This document shows, piece after piece, positions 7,601 through 13,413 of a stretch of DNA of 13,413 nucleotides. The notes beneath the pieces were generated by a model. It was given only the letters and a program-made list of their open reading frames with translations. It was not told the origin of the DNA and did not search any database. The position numbers were made by a program, and so were the translations under genes. How positions within the stretch are numbered: position 1 is the stretch's first letter; the number at the start of each line of letters is the position of its first letter. The DNA comes from Rhodospirillaceae bacterium CCH5-H10. Lineage in GTDB: Bacteria > Pseudomonadota > Alphaproteobacteria > Reyranellales > Reyranellaceae. Location of the stretch: positions 1-13,413 of the forward strand of contig LSKJ01000094.1 in the NCBI GenBank assembly GCA_001557035.1, read 5' to 3'.

Positions 7601-8313
7601 TTTGCCGCCGCCGCTCCCAGGAAGGCGCGGAACAGTCTCGCGTCGCCCTCGGAGATATGGAACTCGGGATGCCACTGCACGCCGATGCAGAAACGGTAGG
7701 CGGGGGCCTCGATGCCCTCGATCACGCCGTCCGGCGCGACGGCGTTCACGACGACGCCCGCGGGCTGGTCGGCGGCGGCCTGGTGATGGGCGCTGTTCAC
7801 CTGCAGCTCCTCGGCGCCGACGATGCCGTGCAGCTGCGTGCCCCTGGCGACCTTCACGACATGGCCGGGCTCGTTGCGCGGGTTGGGCTGCTCGTGCGCC
7901 AGCGGCTGGGCGATCGTATCGGGGATGTGCTGGATCAGCTTGCCGCCCAGCACGACGTGCAGGAGCTGCTGGCCACCGCAGATGCCCAGCACCGGCTTGT
8001 TCTGCTCGAGCGCGCCCTTGGTCACGCCGAATTCGAACGCGGTGCGGCGGTCCTTGGTGATCACCGTGGCGTGGCGGGCGCCGCCGCCATAGTAGGACGG
8101 GTCGACATCGAAGGCGCCCCCGGTCACGACCAGCGCGTCGATGCGTTCCAGATAGTCGGCGACCCGGTCGGGCTCGTGCGGCAGCGCGACCGCCAGGCCA
8201 CCCGCCGCGTCGATCGCGTCGAGGTAGTTCTGGCGCAGCGCGTACCAGGGAAACTTGGAGTATCCGCCTGGCTTTTCAGCATCCAGGGTGACTCCGATCA
8301 GGGGACGGGGCAT
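7597..8313 (-). CDS. Gamma-glutamyl-gamma-aminobutyrate hydrolase family protein (peptidase C26, class I GATase-like)
   Basis: This protein of about 238 residues belongs to the PuuD-like class I glutamine amidotransferase family, which hydrolyses gamma-glutamyl amides such as gamma-Glu-GABA in putrescine breakdown. Visible marks are the opening PRPLIGVTLD, VVTGGAFDVDPSYYGG (62-77), and the nucleophile elbow GICGGQQLLHVVLGGKLIQ with Cys112. They continue with NSAHHQA (173-179) and the GVQWHPE triad segment with His215 and Glu217 (211-217). The usual Arg after the nucleophile's Gly-Ile-Cys is Gly here. No putrescine genes are nearby, so the natural substrate may differ from PuuD's. I prefer the ATG at 8313; an in-frame TTG at 8322 would add three residues. 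Neither has a Shine-Dalgarno sequence. It is the first gene of the minus-strand operon and divergent from tadA, 49 nt apart. Confidence 0.88.
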   Translation of the reverse strand: MPRPLIGVTLDAEKPGGYSKFPWYALRQNYLDAIDAAGGLAVALPHEPDRVADYLERIDALVVTGGAFDVDPSYYGGGARHATVITKDRRTAFEFGVTKGALEQNKPVLGICGGQQLLHVVLGGKLIQHIPDTIAQPLAHEQPNPRNEPGHVVKVARGTQLHGIVGAEELQVNSAHHQAAADQPAGVVVNAVAPDGVIEGIEAPAYRFCIGVQWHPEFHISEGDARLFRAFLGAAAAK

Positions 8314-8346
8314 GCGGGCCAAGATACGCGCGTGCGCCGCCGCGCG

Positions 8347-8353
8347 CTATAGT
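8347..8353. promoter_or_regulatory. CTATAGT element in the divergent tadA / C26-hydrolase gap
   Basis: The 49-nt gap 8314-8362 between the two start codons holds a single AT-rich island, CTATAGT. On the plus strand TATAGT (8348-8353) is a 5/6 match to a -10 box and ends nine bases before the tadA ATG. On the minus strand the palindromic CTATAG could serve the hydrolase operon with a leader of about 27 nt. A second minus-strand candidate, TATCTT (8326-8321), lies closer to the hydrolase start. No clear -35 boxes are visible. Confidence 0.3.
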
Positions 8354-8362
8354 GCGGCCACG

Positions 8363-8821
8363 ATGCCGGACGCCTCGAAACCCAGCCCGATGGACAAAGC
8401 CCTTGCCGCCGCCCGCGCCGCCGGCGCGCGCGGCGAGGTGCCGATCGGCTGCGTGATCGTGGGGCCCGACGGCGCCGTGCTGGCCGAGGCCGGCAACCGC
8501 ACCGAGGAGCTGAAGGACCCGACCGCCCATGCCGAGCTGCTGGCGATCCGGGCGGCCGCTGCAACGCTCGGGTCGCCGCGCCTCGTCGACTGCGACCTCT
8601 ACGTGACGCTGGAGCCATGCCCGATGTGCGCCCAGGCCATCTCCTTCGCGCGGCTGCGGCGCGTCTATTGGGGGGCCAGCGATCCCAAGGGCGGTGGTAT
8701 CGAGCAGGGCCCGCGCATCTTCGACCAGCCGACCTGTCACCATCGCCCCGATCTCTATCCCGGCCTCGGCGAACGTGAGGCGGGCGAGCTGCTGCGCACC
8801 TTCTTCAGGGAGCGGCGCTAG
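8363..8821 (+). CDS. tadA: tRNA-specific adenosine deaminase TadA
   Basis: TadA deaminates A34 of tRNA-Arg(ACG) to inosine, letting one tRNA read CGU, CGC and CGA; it is normally essential. The 152-residue protein has the cytidine-deaminase zinc site: PTAHAE with His56 as ligand and Glu58 as proton shuttle (53-58), and EPCPMC with Cys86 and Cys89 (84-89). It continues with the TadA-typical ISFARLRRVYWGASDPKGGG (92-111) and QPTCHHRP (122-129), the form usual in alphaproteobacteria. The ATG at 8363 gives the usual length; an in-frame ATG at 8390 (143 residues) is also possible, and neither has a Shine-Dalgarno sequence. The TATAGT box just upstream favours 8363 with a leaderless transcript. It stands alone, divergent from the C26 hydrolase, with its stop TAG overlapping the stop of queG on the other strand (CTAG). 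Confidence 0.93.
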   Translation: MPDASKPSPMDKALAAARAAGARGEVPIGCVIVGPDGAVLAEAGNRTEELKDPTAHAELLAIRAAAATLGSPRLVDCDLYVTLEPCPMCAQAISFARLRRVYWGASDPKGGGIEQGPRIFDQPTCHHRPDLYPGLGEREAGELLRTFFRERR

Positions 8822-9993
8822 GTCCTCATCGCTTCGGCCCATTCGGCGCGGACGTCGGGGTCGGGCTCGTCGATGCTTTGCCCACGCCGCACCGCTTCGT
8901 CCGGCGCGAGCCGCGACAGCGCCCAGACGGCGGCGCCGCGCACCAGGGGCTGCTCGTCCTGCAGCAGCCGTTCGACCGCCGGCAGCGACTCGGACGGCGT
9001 GCCGCTGTTGCCCAGCGCATAGGCGACGTTGCGCAGGAAGCGGTTGCGGCCGATGCGCTTCACCGCCGTGCCGGAGAAGCGGGTGCGGAAGGTGGCGTCG
9101 TCGAGTGTCGCCAGTTCGGACAGGAGCGGCGCCTGGAGTTCGGCGCGTGGCGCGAAGGCGGCCTCGCGCGATTCGCGCGCAAACTTGTTCCAGGGGCAGG
9201 CCGCAAGGCAGTCGTCGCAGCCATAGATGCGGTTGCCCAGCGCGCTTCGGAATTCGCGATCGATCGGGCCGGGATGCTCGATGGTGAGATAGGAAATGCA
9301 GCGCCGCGCATCGAGCTGGTAGGGCGCGGGAAAGGCGTCGGTCGGACAGGAATCGAGGCAGGCGCGGCACTGGCCGCAATGATCGGTCTCGGCATCGTCG
9401 GCCGGCAGCTCGATCGACAACAACAGTTCACCGAGGAACAGCCAGGAGCCGAAGCGGCGCGATACGAGGTTGGTGTGCTTGCCCTGCCAGCCGTGTCCCG
9501 CCTGCTGGGCAGCGGGCTTCTCCATCAGCGGCGCGGTGTCGACGAAGACCTTCAGGCTCTCGTGATAGGTATCCCAGATGAAGCGGCCGAGCTGCTTCAG
9601 TCGGCTCTTCATCACGTCGTGATAGTCGCGGCCCTGCGCATAGACCGAAACTGCGGCGCGCTCGCTTTGCCGCAGCACGTCGCGCGGATCGGTGGCCGGC
9701 CCGTAGTTGAGCGCGACCGACACGACCGTGCGCGCCTCGGGCCACAGGGTCGAGGGATCGATGCGCTGCTCGGCGCGATCGGCCAGCCAGCCCATGTCGC
9801 CCTGGAAGCCGCGTTCGAGGAACTCGGCCATCCGCTCCCGGCGCTGCTGCCGAGCCTCGGGCGAGAGCTGCGCCGGCGCGAAGGCCACGGCGTCGAAGCC
9901 CAGTTCCAGCGCCTTGGCGGCAATGGCGTCGCGCAGTTCGCGCGGGGTCGCCCGCTTCGGCGGCCGCTTCGGGCGAGGCGGCAGCTTGGCCAT
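8818..9993 (-). CDS. queG: Epoxyqueuosine reductase QueG
   Basis: QueG is the cobalamin- and iron-sulfur-dependent enzyme that reduces epoxyqueuosine to queuosine at position 34 of tRNAs for Asp, Asn, His and Tyr. The 391-residue protein shows the expected order. An N-terminal cobalamin-binding part includes FVDTAPLMEK (150-159), where Asp152 matches the catalytic acid. GWQGKHTNL (168-176) follows. Two [4Fe-4S] clusters come next, with Cys206/209/212/216 (CGQCRACLDSCP) and Cys232/259/262/266 (YGCDDCLAACPWN). A HEAT-repeat-like C-terminus (about 310-365) is thought to aid tRNA binding. The residues before the core (1-20) are basic and proline-rich (PPRPKRPPKR). The ATG at 9993 shares its A with the queF stop TAA (TAATG), so it is translationally coupled; an in-frame extension to 10173 lies inside queF and adds no family sequence. 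Confidence 0.96.
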   Translation of the reverse strand: MAKLPPRPKRPPKRATPRELRDAIAAKALELGFDAVAFAPAQLSPEARQQRRERMAEFLERGFQGDMGWLADRAEQRIDPSTLWPEARTVVSVALNYGPATDPRDVLRQSERAAVSVYAQGRDYHDVMKSRLKQLGRFIWDTYHESLKVFVDTAPLMEKPAAQQAGHGWQGKHTNLVSRRFGSWLFLGELLLSIELPADDAETDHCGQCRACLDSCPTDAFPAPYQLDARRCISYLTIEHPGPIDREFRSALGNRIYGCDDCLAACPWNKFARESREAAFAPRAELQAPLLSELATLDDATFRTRFSGTAVKRIGRNRFLRNVAYALGNSGTPSESLPAVERLLQDEQPLVRGAAVWALSRLAPDEAVRRGQSIDEPDPDVRAEWAEAMRT

Positions 9994-10451
9994 TATCCCC
10001 GGCCGCGATAGGGCGCGACGCCGGTGTCGGGAAGCCACAGGCCCCTGGGCGGCGCGGCGGTCTGCCAGAAGACGTCGATCGGCATGCCGCCGCGCGGATA
10101 CCAGTAGCCCGCGATCCGCAGCCAGCGCGGCGCCAGCAGCTTCACCAGCCGCTTGCCGATGCCCACGGTGCAATCCTCGTGGAAGGCGGCCTCATTGCGA
10201 AAGCTGTTGAGATAGAGCTTCAACGACTTGCTCTCGACCAGCTTCGTGCGCGGCACGTAGTCGATCACCAGGTGCGCGAAATCGGGCTGGCCGGTGACGG
10301 GGCAGAGCGAGGTGAACTCGGGCTGCGTGAAGCGTGCGAGATAGAGCGTGCCCGGATGCGGGTTGGGCACCGTCTCGAGCACGGCCTGGTCGGGCGAGGC
10401 GGGGAGGCCGGTGGCCTGCCCGAGCTGTCGGAGTTTTGCGTATTTAGCCAT
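9993..10451 (-). CDS. queF: NADPH-dependent 7-cyano-7-deazaguanine reductase QueF (type I)
   Basis: QueF reduces the nitrile of preQ0 to the amine preQ1, the base then inserted into tRNA by Tgt on the way to queuosine. The 152-residue protein is the short, single-domain type I form. [11 protein letters not shown] holds the nucleophile Cys50 and the acid Asp57, spaced as in the characterised enzyme. ESKSLKLYL (73-81) is the QueF motif for NADPH binding, and [10 protein letters not shown] (84-93) holds the substrate-binding Glu92. The ATG at 10451 ([11 protein letters not shown]) gives the normal length; an in-frame ATG at 10481 exists but overlaps the start codon of the divergent fpr gene. It is the first gene of a queF-queG pair. 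There is no Shine-Dalgarno sequence, and TATGAT lies six bases upstream, so a leaderless transcript is plausible. Confidence 0.95.
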   Translation of the reverse strand: MAKYAKLRQLGQATGLPASPDQAVLETVPNPHPGTLYLARFTQPEFTSLCPVTGQPDFAHLVIDYVPRTKLVESKSLKLYLNSFRNEAAFHEDCTVGIGKRLVKLLAPRWLRIAGYWYPRGGMPIDVFWQTAAPPRGLWLPDTGVAPYRGRG

Positions 10452-10457
10452 CCGCCC

Positions 10458-10467
10458 ATCATATGCT
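10458..10467. promoter_or_regulatory. Overlapping divergent -10 candidates in the 28-nt queF/fpr gap
   Basis: The gap between the queF and fpr start codons is only 28 nt (10452-10479). It contains the palindrome CATATG (10460-10465). Read on the minus strand it gives TATGAT (10463-10458), six bases before the queF ATG; read on the plus strand it gives TATGCT (10462-10467), twelve bases before the fpr ATG. Both are close to -10 boxes and they share bases, so the two promoters would compete. No good -35 boxes are visible on either side. Confidence 0.3.
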
Positions 10468-10479
10468 AAGCGGGCCTCC

Positions 10480-11664
10480 ATGACTCACAGGGTTGCCATC
10501 GTCGGCGCCGGACCTTCCGGCTTCTACGCCGCGGACGGCCTGCTGCGCGGCCGGCCGGACCTCCGCATCGACATCATCGACCGTCTTCCGACCCCCTACG
10601 GGCTGGTCCGGGCCGGCGTCGCCCCCGACCACCAGGGCACCAAGGCCGTGGTCCGCCAGTTCGACAAACTGCTCGACCAACCCGACCTGCGCTTTGCCGG
10701 CAATCTCGACATCGGCACCGACCTCACCTGGGCGGAACTCGTCGAGTCCTACGACGCGGTGATCGTCGCCACCGGCATGGTGATCGACCGCCCGCTCGGC
10801 ATCCCGGGCGAGGAACTGCCGCATGTCTGGGGTTCGTGGCGCTTCGTGGCCTGGCTGAACGGCCATCCGGATTATCGCGGCGGCCCCGACCTGTCGGTGG
10901 TGAAGTCGGTGGCGGTGATCGGCAACGGCAACGTCGCGCTCGACGTGGCGCGCCTGCTCGCCAAGACGCCGGACGAGATGGCGAAGTCCGACATCGTGCC
11001 CGAGGCGGCGGCGGCGATTGCGGCCGCGCCTCTCACGGACATCCATGTCATTGGCCGGCGTGGCGCCGAGCATGCCTCCTTCACCAACAACGAGCTGGCG
11101 GAGATGGGCCGGCTGGCGCGCGCCGTGTCGGTCGCCGATGCGAGCGTCCTCGACGCGGTGGCGCCGGCGACGGACCCCACCCCCGAGAAGCTGCGCAAGG
11201 CCAAGAACATCGAGACGCTGAAGGGCTTCGCCGCGCACAGGGCCGGCGAGAAGCCGGTGACGGTTCATTTCCGGTTCCACGAGACGCCCAAGGCGATTCG
11301 CGCCGGCGAGGTCGACCTGTCGACCGGCACGATCCTCGCCGACCTGGTCGTGACCTGTATCGGCTACACCGGCGAGCCCTTTCCCAAGGCCGAGGGCGTG
11401 TTCGCCGTCGGCTGGGCGAAGCGCGGTCCCAGCGGCACCATCCCGACCAACCGGGCCGACAGCCATGCCGTGGCCAAGGACGTGATCGCCTGGCTCGAGG
11501 ATCGCGATCCCAAGAGCGGCCCCGACATCCTCCCGCTCGCGGTCGATGCAGAGGGCTGGCGCCGCATCGACAAGGCGGAGGTTGCGGCCGGGGCCGCGCG
11601 GGGGCGGCCGCGCCTCAAGCTCGTCGACCGGCAGGCACTTCTCGACATCGCGCAGGGCGACTGA
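10480..11664 (+). CDS. Ferredoxin-NADP+ reductase, adrenodoxin reductase/FprA type (compact)
   Basis: This 394-residue FAD protein should move electrons between NADPH and a ferredoxin. It has the FAD-binding GAGPSG (9-14), then [17 protein letters not shown] (39-55), which is diagnostic of the adrenodoxin-reductase branch. The NADP-domain [14 protein letters not shown] (147-160) and [16 protein letters not shown] (191-206) follow, with [14 protein letters not shown] (311-324) contacting both flavin and nicotinamide. Mycobacterial FprA and mitochondrial adrenodoxin reductase are about 450 residues or more. Here the segment between FRF (264-266) and GW (311) is much shorter, so it is a compact version, though all nucleotide-binding motifs remain. 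The ATG at 10480 is chosen because the Rossmann fold begins right after it; longer in-frame readings run antisense through queF. No ferredoxin gene is in view. Partners could include iron-sulfur assembly or P450 systems. Confidence 0.9.
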   Translation: MTHRVAIVGAGPSGFYAADGLLRGRPDLRIDIIDRLPTPYGLVRAGVAPDHQGTKAVVRQFDKLLDQPDLRFAGNLDIGTDLTWAELVESYDAVIVATGMVIDRPLGIPGEELPHVWGSWRFVAWLNGHPDYRGGPDLSVVKSVAVIGNGNVALDVARLLAKTPDEMAKSDIVPEAAAAIAAAPLTDIHVIGRRGAEHASFTNNELAEMGRLARAVSVADASVLDAVAPATDPTPEKLRKAKNIETLKGFAAHRAGEKPVTVHFRFHETPKAIRAGEVDLSTGTILADLVVTCIGYTGEPFPKAEGVFAVGWAKRGPSGTIPTNRADSHAVAKDVIAWLEDRDPKSGPDILPLAVDAEGWRRIDKAEVAAGAARGRPRLKLVDRQALLDIAQGD

Positions 11665-11677
11665 CGTTTCTTTGGGC

Positions 11678-11690
11678 CGACGGGGCGTCG
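11678..11690 (+). other. Small perfect hairpin after fpr (CGACG-GGG-CGTCG)
   Basis: Fourteen bases after the fpr stop codon a 5-bp perfect stem with a three-base loop can form. No run of T follows, so it is not a standard intrinsic terminator; it might still stabilise the 3' end of the fpr message or be chance in GC-rich DNA. Confidence 0.2.
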
Positions 11691-11697
11691 CGCGCGC

Positions 11698-11703
11698 TCT
11701 ATT
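11698..11703 (+). promoter_or_regulatory. Possible -10 region of the solute-binding-protein gene
   Basis: TCTATT lies in the only AT-richer part of the 77-nt gap between fpr and the solute-binding-protein gene, in a context (GCGCGCTCTATTGT) resembling that before tadA (GCGCGCTATAGTG). It would give a leader of about 31 nt that includes a strong ribosome binding site. TTGGGC upstream (11672-11677) is a weak -35 at overlong spacing, so this is tentative. Confidence 0.25.
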
Positions 11704-11727
11704 GTCGGTCCGCCGGGGAAGGCCAAG

Positions 11728-11736
11728 GGTAAGGAG
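11728..11736 (+). promoter_or_regulatory. Ribosome binding site of the solute-binding-protein gene
   Basis: GGTAAGGAG is a strong Shine-Dalgarno sequence placed five to six bases before the ATG at 11742, the best in the window. It contrasts with the several neighbouring genes that have none, and suggests this exported protein is made in quantity. Confidence 0.75.
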
Positions 11737-11741
11737 TTTTC

Positions 11742-13322
11742 ATGCTGAACATCGGTCGTCGTTTCATCTGCGCACTCGCCGCCGCGGCCGCGGTGGTGCC
11801 GTTCGCCGCGCCTGCCTCCGCGCAGTCGGCGCTCAAGGTGGCGCTTCATTCGGATCTCAAGATCATCGATCCGATCTGGACCACGGCGCTGATCACCCAG
11901 CATCACGGCTATCTGGTCTACGACACGCTGTTCGCCCTCGACGACAAGCTGCAGGTCAAGCCGCAGATGGTCGAGAAGTGGGACACCTCGCCCGACAAGC
12001 TCACCTGGACCTTCACCCTGCGCGACGGGCTGGCTTGGCACGACGGCAAGCCGGTGACCGCGGCCGATTGCGTCGCCTCGCTGAAGCGCTGGGGCGCCAA
12101 GGATGCGATGGGCCAGAAGCTGATGTCCTATGTGTCGGAGTTGTCGGCGCCCGACGACAAGACGATCAAAATGGTGCTGAAGGAGCCCTACGGCCTCGTG
12201 CTGAGCACGCTGGGCAAGCCCGGCTCCAACGTGCCGTTCATGATGCCGGCGCGCGTCGCCAGCACCGATCCCAACACGCAGATCACCGACGCCACCGGCT
12301 CCGGCCCCTTCATCTTCAAGAAGGACGAGTGGAAGCCCGGCGAGAAGGCGGTGTACGTCAAGAATGCGAACTACAAGCCGCGCACCGAACCATCGGCCGG
12401 CCTCTCGGGCGGCAAGGTCGCCAAGGTCGACAGGATCGAATGGATCTGGATCCCCGACACCCAGACGCAGGTCAACGCGCTGCTGAACGACGAAGTCGAC
12501 ATGATCGAGATCGTGCCGCCCGACCTGCTGCCGCTGATCCAGAAGGAGAAAGGCATCAAGGTCCAGGTCGTGAACCAGGCCGGCCGCCAGTACTCGATGC
12601 GCTTCAACGTGCTGCACAAGCCGTTCGACAACGCCAAGATACGCCAGGCCGTGCTCTACGCGCTGAACCAGAAGGACTTCCTCGACGCCAACGTCGGCAA
12701 TCCCGAGTTCTACCGGGAGTGCAAGTCGCTGTTCCCCTGCGGCTCGCCGAGCGAGACGACGAAGGGCTGGGAAGACAAGCTCTCGGGCAATGCCGTGAAG
12801 GCGAAACAGATCCTGACCGAGGCGGGCTATGACGGCACGCCGGTCGTGCTGATGCACCAGACCGACATTGCCGGCCACAACAACCTGGCCACCGTGGCCA
12901 AGCCGCAGCTCGAGAAGGCCGGCTTCAAGGTCGACCTGCAGTCGATGGACTGGCAGACGCTGGTCGGCCGCCGCGCCAAGAAGGATCCGCTGAACGCCGG
13001 CGGCTGGAGCGCGTTCTTCACCTCTTGGGCGGCCGTCGACGTGCTCGATCCGGTGGCCGCGGCCTTCCTCAACGCGTCCTGCGACAAGGCGACGTTCGGC
13101 TGGCCATGCGATCCGGAGCTGGAGAAGCTGCGCGACGCCTATGCCAAGGAGACCGATCCGGCCAAGCAGAAGGAGATCGCCGCGCAGGTCCAGGCCCGCG
13201 CCGCCGAGTATCCGACGCACGCGCCGCTCGGCCAGTTCACGACTCCGACCGCCGTCGGCCGCAAGGCCTCGGGCCTGCTGCCCTCGCCCGCGCTCGCGTT
13301 GTGGAACGTCGAGAAGAAGTAA
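11742..13322 (+). CDS. Extracellular solute-binding protein family 5 (ABC peptide/nickel-type importer)
   Basis: This 526-residue periplasmic protein has a classical Sec signal peptide with cleavage expected at ASA|Q (27/28); Cys10 is not in a lipobox. The mature part is a family 5 (DppA/OppA-like) binding protein. It has the early YDTLFALDDKLQVKPQMVEKW region, FTLRDGLAWHDGKPVTAADCV (a family signature), TGSGPFIFKKDEWKPGEKAVY, and the FDNAKIRQAVLYALNQKDFL segment. Such proteins deliver peptides, opines, glycosides or metal complexes to an ABC importer. Five mature cysteines are present (110, 327, 333, 447, 456); the close pairs 327/333 and 447/456 could form disulfides. The protein is complete, with no frameshift. 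No permease or ATPase gene precedes it, and an FMN riboswitch begins 46 nt after its stop, so it looks like an orphan binding protein unless partners lie elsewhere. The ligand is unknown. Confidence 0.93.
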   Translation: MLNIGRRFICALAAAAAVVPFAAPASAQSALKVALHSDLKIIDPIWTTALITQHHGYLVYDTLFALDDKLQVKPQMVEKWDTSPDKLTWTFTLRDGLAWHDGKPVTAADCVASLKRWGAKDAMGQKLMSYVSELSAPDDKTIKMVLKEPYGLVLSTLGKPGSNVPFMMPARVASTDPNTQITDATGSGPFIFKKDEWKPGEKAVYVKNANYKPRTEPSAGLSGGKVAKVDRIEWIWIPDTQTQVNALLNDEVDMIEIVPPDLLPLIQKEKGIKVQVVNQAGRQYSMRFNVLHKPFDNAKIRQAVLYALNQKDFLDANVGNPEFYRECKSLFPCGSPSETTKGWEDKLSGNAVKAKQILTEAGYDGTPVVLMHQTDIAGHNNLATVAKPQLEKAGFKVDLQSMDWQTLVGRRAKKDPLNAGGWSAFFTSWAAVDVLDPVAAAFLNASCDKATFGWPCDPELEKLRDAYAKETDPAKQKEIAAQVQARAAEYPTHAPLGQFTTPTAVGRKASGLLPSPALALWNVEKK

Positions 13323-13334
13323 TGCGAGGTGACG

Positions 13335-13363
13335 TTGCCTTTCGGGAGACCGGACCCTAGGGT
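13335..13363 (+). promoter_or_regulatory. Possible promoter for the riboswitch-controlled gene
   Basis: TTGCCT (13335-13340) and TAGGGT (13358-13363) are separated by exactly 17 bases. Initiation 6-7 bases further on would start the transcript near 13369-13370, right where the riboswitch begins. The hexamer matches are modest (4/6 and 3/6). The same stretch contains the near-palindrome around CCCTAGGG, which lacks a proper loop and T-run and so is not called a terminator. Confidence 0.3.
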
Positions 13364-13367
13364 TTCG

Positions 13368-13413
13368 GCGTTCTCAGGGCAGGGTGAAACTCCCTACCGG
13401 CGGTATGCGGCGC
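13368..13413 (+). ncRNA. FMN riboswitch (RFN element), 5' part, truncated by the window edge
   Basis: The run from 13368 follows the RFN consensus closely: a 5' P1 strand (GTTCTC, 13370-13375), then AGGGCAGGGTGAAACTCCC (13376-13394), then TACCGGCGGTATGCGG. The GCAGGGTGAAA..CCC..ACCGGCGGT core is the most conserved part of this aptamer, which binds flavin mononucleotide and shuts down expression of riboflavin synthesis or uptake genes. The 3' half, including the second GGTGAAA..CCGACGGT block, the closing P1 strand and the expression platform, lies beyond the window. The regulated gene is therefore unseen; ribB/ribBA, ribE/ribH or a riboflavin transporter are the usual choices. The element is oriented away from the solute-binding-protein gene and does not control it. 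Confidence 0.92.

Noticed and set aside
8255..8362. N-terminal extension of tadA to 188 residues
   Set aside because: It would run antisense into the start of the C26 hydrolase gene and make the protein longer than the family norm; the conserved part starts after 8390.
8878..10011. A 377-codon plus-strand open frame opposite queG
   Set aside because: The queG strand carries both iron-sulfur motifs and the full family order; the opposite frame is composition-driven.
9994..10173. N-terminal extension of queG by 60 residues into queF
   Set aside because: The extra residues are an out-of-frame reading of queF, and the TAATG junction at 9991-9995 is a typical coupled start.
10459..11466. A 335-codon minus-strand open frame opposite the ferredoxin reductase
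   Set aside because: It has no domain or ribosome binding site and overlaps strongly conserved FAD/NADP motifs on the other strand.
11364..13220. A 618-codon open frame on the minus strand opposite the solute-binding-protein gene
   Set aside because: It mirrors a well-supported gene in GC-rich DNA where antisense frames stay open; its translation is low-complexity (Arg, Gly, Leu, His rich) with no recognisable domain.
13351..13368. Intrinsic terminator around the CCCTAGGG palindrome after the solute-binding-protein gene
   Set aside because: The stem would need a two-base loop or shrink to three base pairs, and no run of T follows.

Overview
The window is a gene-dense stretch of a high-GC bacterial chromosome. 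Codons strongly prefer G or C in the third position. The gene families and the promoter-like boxes fit an alphaproteobacterium: a MutL with its own endonuclease motif, an alphaproteobacterial-type TadA, a type I QueF beside QueG, and M16 peptidase followed by a compact Pgi. The overall flavour resembles Rhodospirillales/Reyranella-like genomes, but that placement is an impression from protein style and not a demonstrated assignment. There are no insertion sequences, phage genes, CRISPR arrays, tRNAs or rRNAs.

Layout. (1) Positions 1-4189, plus strand: the C-terminal end of an M16 zinc-peptidase-family protein, glucose-6-phosphate isomerase (pgi), the mismatch-repair protein MutL, and a small secreted proline-rich protein. 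They are separated by 12 nt, 12 nt and a 4-nt overlap, so they look like one transcription unit. (2) Positions 4176-8313, minus strand, read right to left: a class I glutamine-amidotransferase-like hydrolase (PuuD/peptidase C26 family), an RsuA/RluB-type pseudouridine synthase, the 16S rRNA methyltransferase RsmD, a histidine phosphatase, and a MATE efflux pump. The first four genes overlap by 1-4 nt and the pump follows after 31 nt. (3) Positions 8363-8821, plus strand: tadA alone, divergent from region 2 and convergent with region 4. (4) Positions 8818-10451, minus strand: queF then queG, two steps of queuosine synthesis, sharing one base at the stop/start. (5) Positions 10480-13322, plus strand: an adrenodoxin-reductase-type ferredoxin-NADP reductase, then a family 5 extracellular solute-binding protein. 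(6) Positions 13368-13413: the 5' part of an FMN riboswitch (RFN element) whose controlled gene lies beyond the window.

Functionally, much of the middle is RNA modification: rRNA pseudouridylation, rRNA m2G966, inosine-34 (TadA) and queuosine-34 (QueF/QueG). TadA and QueF/QueG both act on the tRNA wobble position and sit tail to tail with a 4-nt overlap. Another recurring theme is genes without a Shine-Dalgarno sequence whose start codon lies only 6-12 nt after a TATAAT-like hexamer (mutL, the MATE gene, tadA, queF, fpr), which suggests leaderless or nearly leaderless transcripts. I found no convincing undescribed multi-gene system. The most open items are the unknown secreted protein coupled to mutL, the orphan solute-binding protein in front of a riboswitch, and the unusually short ferredoxin reductase.
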